Source of the DNA: Franconibacter pulveris DSM 19144
GTDB taxonomy: Bacteria; Pseudomonadota; Gammaproteobacteria; Enterobacterales; Enterobacteriaceae
Assembly: GCA_000621185.1 (NCBI GenBank)
Contig: JHYZ01000012.1
Location: forward strand, 62,001 to 126,000
DNA: 64,000 nucleotides
Reading direction: 5' to 3'
The notes under the pieces were generated by a model. It was not told the origin of the DNA and made no database searches. It saw only the letters and a list, made by a program, of their open reading frames with translations. This document shows positions 17,147 to 26,737 of this stretch, piece by piece; position 1 is the stretch's first letter; the number at the start of each line of letters is the position of its first letter. A program made the position numbers and the translations under genes.

Positions 17147-17726
17147 GCAATTTCCTCTTTGCTAACCGGGCCATTACAGATGTCCATCTGAATATGCAAA
17201 ACCAAACGGAGTAACGCCAGTTTAATGAGCTATTCTCCTGGAGAAATCTCAGGCTACGTAAATTTTCTCTGCGGGCAACCGTCGCCCTGACGAAAAATGT
17301 TAAAAAACGTTTGCCTATAAACACATTACAGCGGCATTCCTGCTAAATAATAACGGCTCTCCAGGTAAAACCGTTAAACATCAATCACTCCGGGTAAATC
17401 ACAGTCGATACAATTTACCGCTTAAAAGTTATTATTTTGGAACGATTCTATTGAGAAATATTACCCGGCGTTGCTGTTCTTCATGTTGCAGCCCATTGCC
17501 CTATTCATTTCGCCACTTAAACAAGATTAAACATTCACAGCGAATTCCTTTCTGATACCGCCTGTTCTTCTACATTTATTTTCCTGATACGGGTTGGTTC
17601 TGCAACCCGCAGCCACCTTTTTCAACAACGCAAAAAATAGCCAGCAATGTTCCTTTTTTGGAAAAACTTACCAGGTGAATGTATTTACGCTCTCCTCTGT
17701 TAGTTAATCAAATAATGGATAACAAT
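17147..17726. promoter_or_regulatory. Long AT-rich divergent intergenic region
   Basis: About 580 bases separate the LuxR-family gene from the large beta-sandwich gene. The region is AT-rich, and the short minus-strand frame across it (17121-17324) has no ribosome-binding site and looks non-coding. Its length and composition fit a heavily regulated, silenced divergent promoter region. I found no clear palindrome. Confidence 0.4.
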
Positions 17727-19808
17727 ATGAATTATACCGTTCTGCCCGGTCCCGATTTACCTCAGATGAGCAACGATGGCTACATCAACAGCACGGAACT
17801 GCTAAATGACGGCGGCGTGATTGTTGAGGTCAATGCCTATCCCACAGCTAAACCCGGCGACTATATCAATCTTTACTGGGACGGCCGCTTTAGCGCCTCG
17901 CAATATATTGACGATCCAGACCAGTTTAGCTGGCCATGGACCGTCATCATTGCTGCGGGCGAAGCGCCGGACGGCCCTCATCAGGCCTATTACACCGTTA
18001 CTGATGTCGCGCAAAACCCTTCAGCGTCGCCCATTTCACCAGCGGTGGTAGACAGAAACCATACCGAGGGTTTGCCGCCGCCGCGATTCCCGGATGCCAA
18101 TGTTAATAATGTCATTACTTATAATTCTGTAATTGCCAATAGCGGAACACATATTCACGTGCCTTTCACCTCGGGCATTTTTGCTATCGGCAACACGGCT
18201 TATGTTTACTGGCGTGAGCTGGATAGCTACGGCAATACGGTGCCGGGAAGTGAGGTTAACTTCACGCATATTATTGAAAGTAAGGACATGAGCAACGGTT
18301 TCGAGGTGCTGGTGCCTGCGCCTTATATTACGCTCATTCAAACGTTCGCCACCGCCCAGGCCTGGTATTCTATCGTCCCGCCGGATGACGAAGCGCAAAG
18401 CTCGCAAAATGCCACCGTCACCGTCGATATGACCGGCACCGCCTCGTATCCCGCCCCTTATATCCCGGCAGGCAACGACGGCTGGATCGATTGCAGCGAA
18501 ATCATGGCTGATGGCATTGAGGTAACCGTACCCGGCAACAGCCAGTTTGTCGCAGGCGGCCTCGTTACGGTCTTCTGGCAAGGTTTCGACGCTTCAGGCG
18601 CCTCGCTTCCCGACGCTGGCTTCCAGTTATCCCATACGCTAAGTGCGAATGATGTCTTACAAGGCTTTAGCATCACCGTGCCGACAGAATTTATTTTGCC
18701 GATCGGGATTGGTTACGCCGACGCCTGGTATCAGGCTTCCGCCCCTTCGGTCCCCGGCTTTTCAGCGGTTAAAACCGTTGAAGTCGACAGCGAGCATTGC
18801 ACGCTTTTACCCGCGCCTGTTTTTCCGGATGCGCTGGACGATGACGTTATTGATAGCGCCGAAGTAGAGGCCGACAGCGGAACGACGATGACGATTAGCT
18901 ACCCGGATATGCGTGCGGGCGACATCGTGACGGCCTTTTGGTTTGGCTATAACTCTTCCCCTGCGTCCCCCCTTCCCGACACCAGCTGGACGCAAACCCG
19001 CACCCTCACCTCACAGGAAGCGCAGGCGCAGCAGGCGCTCTTCCATATAGCCGCAGCGTTCATTACCCCTATCGGTAATGGTTATGCACAAGGGAGATAT
19101 CAAGTGATGTTTGAAAATGGCGGAATCGCCTCTTCGGCCAGCCAGACGGCGGCAGTCAATGTCCATGAAGCTCAGCAGCTCCAGATGAGTTGTTCCACCG
19201 GCGCCCCCTGGTTCGACCCAACCGTATACGTCAGGCCGATGAATCAGGTTACGCTTTCAGGCCCTCCGGGCGCCGACGTCATCCTTTCACTGCCGGATTC
19301 GTCAGACGCTTTCTTTTACCCGGACGGCACCAATGTGACCACGCTGCGGCTTGATGAAACCGGACGTGGCGCCATACAGGTTTATTGCTTTTCCACGGGC
19401 GGCATTACGGTCTACGCCTGGATGTTAACCAACCCAGCCGTCAACGCCACCGCCAATATGGCCTTCACCGAGTGGCTAAATGGCAATGGCGAACTGAAGC
19501 AGTATGGTTTCTCAACCGGCGCGATAGCCGACGGGAAGTCCTTGTGCAGCGTTTACCTGAAGACCGACCCCAGCTCTCAGGCGCAACAGGCGAGACTGGT
19601 TCTGCAAGATCCAACCTCCGCACGCATCATCACCTCCGGCACCCAGCAAGCATGGGTAGACATCAGCCTTTATCACGCCGGCAGTTTTGATGTCATCGAC
19701 AGCGCGCCCGAGGTAGTGAACTTCACCCTCTCCCTGCCTGATTATTCCAGCGCGTATGCGGTGGGTTCGTTAACGTTCAGCCTTTTTAGCGCATTACAAC
19801 ACCTCTAA
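17727..19808 (+). CDS. Large repetitive beta-sandwich protein without a signal peptide (putative exported cargo)
   Basis: A 693-residue protein from ATG 17727 (709 residues if ATG 17679 is used). The 17679 start has AGGTG only one base away, while 17727 has GGAT seven bases upstream and begins right at the first repeat, so the start is uncertain. Four ~115-residue modules follow one another: each opens with P.P.FP (or similar) plus DG.I, continues GV.V.VP...GD.V.VYW.G, and ends F.IP..FI.PIG.GYA.A.YQV. The module is shared with the 13485-14468 protein. The last ~190 residues differ and include FSTGGITVYAWMLTNPA. No Sec signal, lipobox or anchor is visible. It lies 22 bases upstream of the RCC1-like gene in a likely operon. 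I do not recognise the family. Confidence 0.75.
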   Translation: MNYTVLPGPDLPQMSNDGYINSTELLNDGGVIVEVNAYPTAKPGDYINLYWDGRFSASQYIDDPDQFSWPWTVIIAAGEAPDGPHQAYYTVTDVAQNPSASPISPAVVDRNHTEGLPPPRFPDANVNNVITYNSVIANSGTHIHVPFTSGIFAIGNTAYVYWRELDSYGNTVPGSEVNFTHIIESKDMSNGFEVLVPAPYITLIQTFATAQAWYSIVPPDDEAQSSQNATVTVDMTGTASYPAPYIPAGNDGWIDCSEIMADGIEVTVPGNSQFVAGGLVTVFWQGFDASGASLPDAGFQLSHTLSANDVLQGFSITVPTEFILPIGIGYADAWYQASAPSVPGFSAVKTVEVDSEHCTLLPAPVFPDALDDDVIDSAEVEADSGTTMTISYPDMRAGDIVTAFWFGYNSSPASPLPDTSWTQTRTLTSQEAQAQQALFHIAAAFITPIGNGYAQGRYQVMFENGGIASSASQTAAVNVHEAQQLQMSCSTGAPWFDPTVYVRPMNQVTLSGPPGADVILSLPDSSDAFFYPDGTNVTTLRLDETGRGAIQVYCFSTGGITVYAWMLTNPAVNATANMAFTEWLNGNGELKQYGFSTGAIADGKSLCSVYLKTDPSSQAQQARLVLQDPTSARIITSGTQQAWVDISLYHAGSFDVIDSAPEVVNFTLSLPDYSSAYAVGSLTFSLFSALQHL

Positions 19809-19830
19809 TCGGTCATACAGGAGACCAACT

Positions 19831-22197
19831 ATGAACTCTCACCTTTCTTCTCAGCAGGCGGCCGGCAGCCTTATTTTCTATACCCAGCCTAATTTTGGCG
19901 GACAGAACGCCATTGATGTCTTACATGGCGAAACCGGTGATATTGCTAATCGTTCGGGGGAATGGCTCTACCGCTCTGTTGCTATGGCGAATATGCACGC
20001 CTTCGCCTTTAGTGACGTTAACCCGGCAGACAGCAGCATCAATTACCTTAATCATATCGAGACCATGCTCAGCGCTAACTGCGCAGATTTACAAACGTTA
20101 TGGCCGAGCGCTCAGGTTCCGCTGCATTATCTCGGCGTTGATCCTTCGCTGGTCGTTCCCGTCTGGTTACATATTGACGCCAGCCAGGATGTCCCTAACG
20201 CCATAGCAGCGCAGTTTGTCGTAGGCGTAAGCACCACGCAGATAAGCGCGCTCACGCTCCCTGGCAGAGACGGCATGCTCGGCTTGCCAGGCCGCACCGA
20301 CGGCAGCGCTGTTTCCGCCTACTGCCCTTTTGGTGATTATGATCCTTCTACCGGTAAAGTAGCCTGGTCGGGTAATGGCAATATTGTGCTGGAATACCGC
20401 GGCGGCCAGATAACTATACTGACTTATTCCGGCTTCCCTGATGGCTGGAGCTTTAGCGAACCCAAACAAAATGCTGACGGCAGTTGGGTTGTGGAACTTA
20501 ACGCAACCGTAGTGCCGGATTCGCTTATCATCAGCTCGCTCTATACCGACAAAAACAGCATCAAGAATGACGGTATCGATGCCGCGACGTTTACCGCTAC
20601 GGTTATAGATACCCTCACCCAACTTCCCGCCAGCGGCCAGACCATCTACTGGCATACCACGCTTGGGTCGTTAAGCTCCTCCTCCACTGTCACCAATGCG
20701 CAAGGGCAATGCACAAACCAATTGACCTCGGTAACTACCGGCACGGCAACGATTACCGCCAGTCTTGATAATGGCGATAGCCGCGCTGTTAATGTTGATA
20801 TCAGTGCAGGCGAACCGCTTTTGCTCATCCGCGGCGCAAGAACCAGCCTGCGCGCTTCCGGTCAACGTCAGACCGGCAGACTGGTTGCGCTGGATGCGCT
20901 TACTTTGCTTCCTGTATCGGCCACATGGCGTTACCGCAACGCGTCCACCTCAACAGCCGCAAGCGCCTTTCTTGATGTTGCGCCTGAACAATATCTGGAT
21001 GTGAGCCTGCCGTCGGGTGAAACCGTTACCCTTAATCCTTCTAATATTATTGGCAATGGCGAATGGACTGACGACAGTACTTCCGCAGGCGCTTTTGCTG
21101 CTCGTCTTAATAACGGCAGCTGCGCCGGATGGGGCGTTGCGGGCTGGGGTGGTTATTCGCCGTCGACGCAGGTCAATTATGGCGTCGCCTGCCCGGCGGC
21201 TACCTTTTATGCTTTCACCGCCCTGCGATCCGACGGCTCGATATTCTCCTGGGGTGACGGCAATGAAGGTGGCATGCTGCCGGCAAACATTGCGGTATTA
21301 AATAGCGTACTGGAAATAAAAGGCTCCCGCGGGACCTTTGCTCTGCGCTCCAGCGTGCCGCCCTATATCCAGAGCTGGGGCTGGGGTGTAGACACCCCTT
21401 CAGCCATCAATCTGACCGTGCCGCCTTATATTGCCAGTATGTACGACATTAAATCGCTGTTTGCGAACGACAATGCTTTTGTCGTCATTAACAACAACGG
21501 GCAGGCTTTCGCCTGGGGTGATGCAGACGCAGGCGGCGCTATCAGCCAGCATGCTGGCGCATTACGGGGGATTTCTGATTGCTGCGCCTCCCGACGCGCC
21601 TTTGGTGTTATCGCCCAGGGCACCATCGCTGCCTGGGGCGATGAAGATTATGGCGGAAACGGCGCCGAGGTCGCTTATGTCAGCAATGCCCTGCGCCTGG
21701 TCGCGACAGAGAGCGCGTTTACCGCTTTGCTGACCAGTGGCGCGATTGTCTGCTGGGGCAATCCTGAATATGGCAATAACCTGCCAGACGCGTATCGTTA
21801 CCGTACCGATATTCTTGACGTAAAAAGCACTTATGGCGCTTTTGCCGCGCTTTGCGCCGACGGAACGGTGATTAGCTGGGGGAACCCGCTATATGGCGCC
21901 AACAGCGCATCAGTCGCCGGCCAGTTAAGGGATATCGTTGCGCTTAGCGCTACTTCTGGCAGTTTTGCCGCGCTGACCCGTTCTGGTCATGTCGTCACCT
22001 GGGGTGATTCCAGTACGGGCGGTAACTCGACTGCGGTTGCGGGTCAATTAACCGACGTTTGCGCTATCTATTCCAATACGCATGCTTTTGCCGCCCTGAA
22101 GGCGGATAACAGCGTGGTGGTATGGGGCGACCCTGCATCAGGCGTGAATGATTTCCCATCGACGATTAACGGTAATATCTCTTATCGGGCTGAATAA
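19831..22197 (+). CDS. Chimeric crystallin-like / Big_1 / RCC1-propeller protein without a signal peptide
   Basis: A 788-residue protein with AGGAGA seven bases before the ATG. The first ~60 residues carry a beta/gamma-crystallin-like motif (GSLIFYTQPNFGGQNAI). A beta-rich region follows to ~220, then a Big_1-like Ig domain (~225-315: KNSIKNDGIDAATFTATVID; ASGQTIYWHTTLGSLSS). From about 395 to the end there are seven or more RCC1/ALK-type repeats with the FAAL..DG.V..WGD...GG consensus, predicted to form a beta-propeller. RCC1-type propellers occur in bacterial effectors and in Tc toxin subunits. There is no signal peptide. It is probably co-transcribed with the preceding gene and ends at a strong hairpin. 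Cargo status is inferred from the nearby holin/peptidase cassette. Confidence 0.8.
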   Translation: MNSHLSSQQAAGSLIFYTQPNFGGQNAIDVLHGETGDIANRSGEWLYRSVAMANMHAFAFSDVNPADSSINYLNHIETMLSANCADLQTLWPSAQVPLHYLGVDPSLVVPVWLHIDASQDVPNAIAAQFVVGVSTTQISALTLPGRDGMLGLPGRTDGSAVSAYCPFGDYDPSTGKVAWSGNGNIVLEYRGGQITILTYSGFPDGWSFSEPKQNADGSWVVELNATVVPDSLIISSLYTDKNSIKNDGIDAATFTATVIDTLTQLPASGQTIYWHTTLGSLSSSSTVTNAQGQCTNQLTSVTTGTATITASLDNGDSRAVNVDISAGEPLLLIRGARTSLRASGQRQTGRLVALDALTLLPVSATWRYRNASTSTAASAFLDVAPEQYLDVSLPSGETVTLNPSNIIGNGEWTDDSTSAGAFAARLNNGSCAGWGVAGWGGYSPSTQVNYGVACPAATFYAFTALRSDGSIFSWGDGNEGGMLPANIAVLNSVLEIKGSRGTFALRSSVPPYIQSWGWGVDTPSAINLTVPPYIASMYDIKSLFANDNAFVVINNNGQAFAWGDADAGGAISQHAGALRGISDCCASRRAFGVIAQGTIAAWGDEDYGGNGAEVAYVSNALRLVATESAFTALLTSGAIVCWGNPEYGNNLPDAYRYRTDILDVKSTYGAFAALCADGTVISWGNPLYGANSASVAGQLRDIVALSATSGSFAALTRSGHVVTWGDSSTGGNSTAVAGQLTDVCAIYSNTHAFAALKADNSVVVWGDPASGVNDFPSTINGNISYRAE

Positions 22198-22201
22198 CTT
22201 T

Positions 22202-22234
22202 AAGGTGAGGGAACGCTTTCCCTCACCTTATTTT
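22202..22234 (+). terminator. Strong intrinsic terminator after the RCC1-like gene
   Basis: A perfect 12-bp stem (AAGGTGAGGGAA / TTCCCTCACCTT) with a 4-base loop, followed by ATTTTC, starts four bases after the stop codon. Confidence 0.85.
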
Positions 22235-22369
22235 CACTTGCAAAGATAATACTCATTTTATTTTTAATTAAATCGAGGAGGCGCTAACCCGGAATAAACT
22301 TTAACTCTGATCATTATAATAAACCTTTGACCTTATTTAATAACAATCACGATTTACCAAGGACAGCTT

Positions 22370-23326
22370 ATGAAAAAGTCTACCTTCACACTGTATCTCT
22401 CGCTTATTTTAGCCGCCACCGGTGCACAAGCGCAGACGTTAAAAGAAGCCAAAGCAGAATATTTAAAAACGCACCCTGCCCGCCTGGCCAGACCCAGCGG
22501 CCAACAAACGGCGGAATATCTTAATACTGACTATGCCGATACCGAGAAGGATTGCGGCTCAAGCAGTACGCCTGCGTTTTTATGTTCTGGCAACTTAATT
22601 CGCGGTACCGATGTCTTTTCAACGCAATTCCATGCCTGGGACCCCAGCCCCTCATCGCAATCCAGCGGCGGGGTTTCCTTTTCTTATTTACGGGCTGATT
22701 CTAAATTCAGTTCTGTTGCTTACGATTATAATAATGGCTTTATTTTTTATCCCTATTTCTGGGCGCCCGACAACGAAGGCATTGACACTAACATTGATAT
22801 TATGTGCGCCTTCCCCGTAGATGGATGGACTGTCTACCGCAGTGACGCGGGCTGCGGCGCGTCCAGCGACTACCCGCAAGAAAGCGTGCCGTGTCAGGAG
22901 CAGGGTATCTACACCGCAGACCAGTGGTATGCCCATTTTGAAAAAGGTGGGGAAAATCATCTTTATATGTGTGGTTTTACCACCAGCGACTATAGCAGCG
23001 AGGACACTGCCGCAGGCTTTTATCAAAGCATTTTGAGCAGGGCTAAAATCGAGAGTAAATATTTCTCGGAGCAAAATGAGCTGCGGCTGGCTACATGGGC
23101 GCAAGGTAAACAAGATTCTCTGCCCATCGAAGCGTTCTTTTATATTGTGGAAAGCAGTTCCGGTCTGGATAGCGCGCGTAAAAATCAGCAGGATTTTTAT
23201 AACACCACCACCAACCACATCTGGGTGCCGGTTATTAAATTAACACTGCCGCAGTCGCCGGGGGGAAATGCCGTGTTCAGCTATTCCGCTGCCGATCAGC
23301 TTATTCCGGAGCCGACAAGCCATTAA
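22370..23326 (+). CDS. Secreted cysteine-rich protein, halovibrin-like (first tandem copy)
   Basis: A 318-residue protein with a classical Sec signal peptide (KK, hydrophobic core, cleavage after ATGAQA near residue 21). The mature part shares DCGSSSTPAFLCSG, IRGTDV, SGGVSFSYLR, YNNGFIFYP, GCGASSDYP and QNELRLATWAQG with the next gene. I recall this pattern from Pseudomonas/Vibrio proteins annotated as halovibrin (HvnA-like), some described as ADP-ribosyltransferases. The arginine in LIRGT, the S-x-S in GGVSFSY and later glutamates could form an R-S-E arrangement; this is inference. Six cysteines are conserved between the copies, implying disulfides. Apart from the export signal nothing shows its target. 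It follows the RCC1-gene terminator, so it likely has its own promoter. Confidence 0.7.
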   Translation: MKKSTFTLYLSLILAATGAQAQTLKEAKAEYLKTHPARLARPSGQQTAEYLNTDYADTEKDCGSSSTPAFLCSGNLIRGTDVFSTQFHAWDPSPSSQSSGGVSFSYLRADSKFSSVAYDYNNGFIFYPYFWAPDNEGIDTNIDIMCAFPVDGWTVYRSDAGCGASSDYPQESVPCQEQGIYTADQWYAHFEKGGENHLYMCGFTTSDYSSEDTAAGFYQSILSRAKIESKYFSEQNELRLATWAQGKQDSLPIEAFFYIVESSSGLDSARKNQQDFYNTTTNHIWVPVIKLTLPQSPGGNAVFSYSAADQLIPEPTSH

Positions 23327-23495
23327 TAAAACAACACGTTTATTTTCTTTTCGCTAAATAAACCAATACATCATTAACCTTGAAAGAAAGGCGGGAGCGC
23401 TTTGCCGATAATGCTGACAATACGCTCTCGTTTAAAATAATTAGCGTGGCTTTTTCAGGCCACAACTTCACACAGCATTTTATTAAAGGTGATTT

Positions 23496-24383
23496 ATGCT
23501 ACTTAAAATAACCGTAATTATTTTACTTGCTGCGCTGGCTCCATTTAATTTTAGCGAGGCCGCGCAAACCAATGGTCCAGACATTGCGAAAGCTATAACC
23601 GACAGTTACAACGCCACCCCTGCTGATTGCGGCTCTTCGGCCCAGCCTGCTTATTTATGTTCCGGCGTCTTTATTCGCGGCACCGATGTTTATTCGGATC
23701 AATACCATACATGGGACCCGAGTCCTGCCTCTCAGGAAAGCGGCGGGGTTTCATTTTCGTGGCTAAGAAAAGATGCGAAATTTAATAAACTCGCTTACTC
23801 CTATAATAATGGCTATATTTTTTATCCTTTCATGAACGCGCCGGCGGGTAAGACAACCTCCATCGACGTGCTTTGCATCTGGCCGATCGATGCGGCTTCA
23901 GAATACCGAAGCGACAGCGGTTGCGGGCCCAGCTCTCAGTATCCGACGCAAAGCGGTCCCTGCCAGCAGCAAAATATCTATACTGCCGAACAATGGTACG
24001 ACCATTATCTGGAAGGCGGCAGAAGCCATCTTTACCAGTGCGGGTTTGAAACACGCAGCAACAGCGTTTATGACCGTGCCGATGGATACTACCAGGCAAT
24101 ACGTAGCATGGCGTTGATCAGCGATGAATCATTCAATGAGCAAAATGAATTGCGTCTGGCGACCTGGGCACAGGGAATGCAACGCACTCTGCCGATCGAG
24201 GCTTTTTTCTACATTAGCGGTACTTCCGGGCTGAGCAGCGCGCAGAATAACCAACGGGATCTGTTGCAAAGCACGGATAACGCGGTGTGGGTGCCCGTCA
24301 TCGAACTGAAGCTGCCTGCATCGCCAGCAGAAGAGGCCCAGTTTATTTTTAATGATGATGATCAGGCTATACATGTGCACTAA
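23496..24383 (+). CDS. Secreted cysteine-rich protein, halovibrin-like (second tandem copy)
   Basis: A 295-residue paralogue of the preceding gene. It has a signal peptide (MLLKITVIILLAALAPF, cleavage near SEAA) and the same conserved blocks (DCGSSAQPAYLCSG, FIRGTDVYSDQYHTWDPSP, ESGGVSFSWLRKDAKF, PCQQQNIYTAEQWYDHY, FNEQNELRLATWAQG, LPIEAFFYI). All six cysteines seen in the first copy are retained. A tandem duplication with clear divergence suggests both copies are kept for function. The GTGATTT stretch before the ATG holds only a weak ribosome-binding site (AAAGGTG). It converges on fdhF. Function as for the first copy: probably an exported enzyme or toxin, not proven. Confidence 0.7.
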   Translation: MLLKITVIILLAALAPFNFSEAAQTNGPDIAKAITDSYNATPADCGSSAQPAYLCSGVFIRGTDVYSDQYHTWDPSPASQESGGVSFSWLRKDAKFNKLAYSYNNGYIFYPFMNAPAGKTTSIDVLCIWPIDAASEYRSDSGCGPSSQYPTQSGPCQQQNIYTAEQWYDHYLEGGRSHLYQCGFETRSNSVYDRADGYYQAIRSMALISDESFNEQNELRLATWAQGMQRTLPIEAFFYISGTSGLSSAQNNQRDLLQSTDNAVWVPVIELKLPASPAEEAQFIFNDDDQAIHVH

Positions 24384-24401
24384 GCACCAACGTGTTTAGC
24401 T

Positions 24402-24484
24402 TGCGATTAATCGCCATCCCCTGCGCCTAAATCAGGCCGGATAATCCACTCAATCCGTCCATTATCTGGCGAAAGGGGATGGCG
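24402..24484. repeat. Inverted repeats between convergent genes
   Basis: The 123-base gap between the convergent halovibrin-like gene and fdhF holds a 12-bp palindrome (GCGATTAATCGC). It also has a distant pair CGCCATCCCC (about 24411-24420) and GGGGATGGCG (about 24475-24484) that could form a long stem. It may terminate transcription from both sides, although no long T-run is present. Confidence 0.4.
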
Positions 24485-24506
24485 CGCGCTTTTCACGCTA
24501 TCGCAA

Positions 24507-26654
24507 TTAACCCAGCGCGGTCTCCCGCAAACGGGTTTTGAGCTTGTTGTACTCCTCAATCACATACTGCTCGGCGCTTCGCTGGTCGGCGATGGCTTCC
24601 ACCCGAACGGCGCAGTACTTGTACTCCGGCGTTTTGGTAATGGGGCTCAGGTTCTCCGCCACCAGCTCGTTGCAGGCGCCTATCCACCACTGGTAGGTCA
24701 TATAAACGGCCCCTTTATTGGGCCGGTCGCTGACCTGCGCGCGGGTGATAACCTTGCCTTTGCGCGACACCACCCATACCAGCGCTTCGTCCTCAATGCC
24801 CAACTGCTTCGCGTCAGCGGTGTTAATCTGCGCGTAGCCAGGTTCGTCGGCGAGCGCTGCCAGCGCTGCGCAGTTGCCGGTCATCGAACGACACGAGTAG
24901 TGTCCCACTTCGCGCACCGTTGAAAGCACTAATGGGTACTCCTCCGTCACCCTGTCAAGCGGCGGCGCCCAGTCGCAGGTGAAGAACTGCCCAAGGCCGT
25001 TCGGCGTCGAGAAGGCCTTTTCAAACAGGTAGTCGGTGCCCTGATCGGCGTCCGACTCATCGCGACACGGCCACTGAATGTAGCCAAGCTCACCCATTTT
25101 CTCGTAGGTGGCGCCGTAGAAGTCCGGACAAAGATGACGCAGCTCGTCCCAGATCTCCTGCGTGTTGTTGTAGTGCATCGGGTAGCCCATGCGGGTGGCG
25201 ATGTCGCTGATTATCTGCCAGTCCGTTTTCAGGTCCCACTTCGGCTCCACCGCCTTAAAGAAGCGCTGGAAGCCGCGGTCCGCCGCCGTATAAACCCCCT
25301 CATGCTCGCCCCAGGAGGTGGAAGGCAGGATGACGTCCGCCGCCGAGGCGGTTTTGGTCATAAAGATATCCTGCACGATAACCAGTTCCAGATCCGCGAA
25401 CGCCTGACGCACCGCCGACAGTTCAGCATCCGTTTGCAGCGGATCTTCGCCCATAATGTACGCCGCGCGCACCTCGCCATGCGCCACCCGGTGCGGCAGC
25501 TCGCTGATGCGATAGCCGGTGTGCTCGGGAAGCGACGCCACGCCCCAGGCCTTCGCGAACTTCTCGCGATGCTCAGGGAATTTCACGTACTGATAGCCTG
25601 GATAGGTATCGGGCAACGCGCCCATGTCGCACGCGCCCTGCACGTTGTTTTGCCCGCGCACCGGGTTGACGCCCGCGCTCGGTTTGCCCAGGTTGCCGGT
25701 GAGCAACGCAAGGCTTGTGAGCGAACGTACCGTCTCAACGCCCTGATAAAACTGGGTGACGCCCATTCCCCAAAGGATCGCCGCACTTTTCGCCTGCGCG
25801 TACATGCGCGCCGCCTGGCGAATATCCGCCGCGCTAACGCCGGTGATGCTTTCCACCGATTCCGGCGTATAGCCCTCAACGATTTTGCAGTACTCCTCAA
25901 ACCCTTCGGTGCGCGAGGCCACGAAGGCGCGATCGTAAAGTTCTTCTTGCACAATCACGTGGCCCATGGCGTTGAGCAGCGCGATGTTGGAGCCGTTTTT
26001 CAGCGCCAGATGCATATCCGCAATACGCGCGGTCTCTATTTTACGCGGATCGCAGACGATAATTTTCGCCCCCTTTTTCTTCGCCTTGATAACACGATTG
26101 GCGACGATAGGATGCGAATCCGCCGGGTTGTAGCCAAAGACAAACACTAAATCGGTATTTTCAATGCCAACGATGGAGTTGCTCATGGCGCCGTTACCGA
26201 CCGACTGGTGCAGACCTGCAACCGAGGGGCCGTGTCAGACGCGCGCGCAGCAATCGACGTTATTCGTGCCGATAACCGCGCGGGCAAATTTTTGCATCAC
26301 ATAGTTGGTTTCATTGCCGGTGCCGCGCGACGACCCGGTGGTCATAATCGCATCCGGGCCATACTTCGCTTTGATGGCGGAAAGCTTTTCCGCCACATAA
26401 TTCAGCGCCTCCTCCCAGGAGACCGCCTCCAGCTTGCCGCCGCGCTGACGGCGTATCATCGGCGTTTTCAGGCGCGGGGTGAGGATCTGGGTATCGTTAA
26501 TAAAATCCCAGCCGTAATAGCCCTTCAGGCATAAATCACCCTGATTGGTTTTCCCCATCGCCGCTTCCGCCTTAACGACCTTGCCGTTATCGACCACCAG
26601 GTTGATTTTGCAACCCGACGCGCAATAGGGGCAAACCGTGACGACTTTTTTCAT
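24507..26654 (-). CDS. fdhF: Formate dehydrogenase H, selenocysteine-containing (FDH-H)
   Basis: The molybdenum bis-MGD enzyme that oxidises formate to CO2 and feeds electrons to hydrogenase 3 through HycB. The frame is interrupted by one in-frame TGA at 26235-26237 (residue 140) in NVDCCARV-U-HGPSVAGL, exactly where E. coli FDH-H has selenocysteine. A SECIS hairpin follows directly. Read through this codon, the protein is 715 residues, the E. coli length. The N-terminal [4Fe-4S] cysteines are C8, C11 and C15 (VCPYCASGCK) plus the one in DLCLKGYYG. ATG 26654 was chosen over the longer frame because it matches the FDH-H N-terminus. A sigma-54 promoter lies about 70 bases upstream. This is not a pseudogene: similarity continues without a break on both sides of the TGA. 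Confidence 0.97.
26190..26237 (-). promoter_or_regulatory. SECIS element and UGA selenocysteine codon of fdhF
   Basis: The UGA (26235-26237) is followed within 11 bases by an apical hairpin GGTTGCAGGTCTGCACC (26207-26223). It has the GGU/ACC stem, bulged U, GCA/UGC stem and GGUC loop of the E. coli fdhF SECIS recognised by SelB. The match to the E. coli element as I remember it is essentially complete. Confidence 0.93.
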
Positions 26655-26720
26655 CCGTAGTGCTCCAGTTAGCTCAATAATCCGCAGACCGGGTTCGGCC
26701 TGCTTATCTGAATGTCTTAA

Positions 26721-26737
26721 TGCAGAAACCGTGCCAG
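26721..26737 (-). promoter_or_regulatory. Sigma-54 promoter of fdhF
   Basis: On the minus strand TGGCACGGTTTCTGCA matches the -24/-12 consensus (TGGCAC-N5-TTGC with one mismatch). It lies about 67 bases upstream of the fdhF ATG, inside the 168-base gap after the nickel permease gene. FhlA with formate would be the expected activator. Confidence 0.8.
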
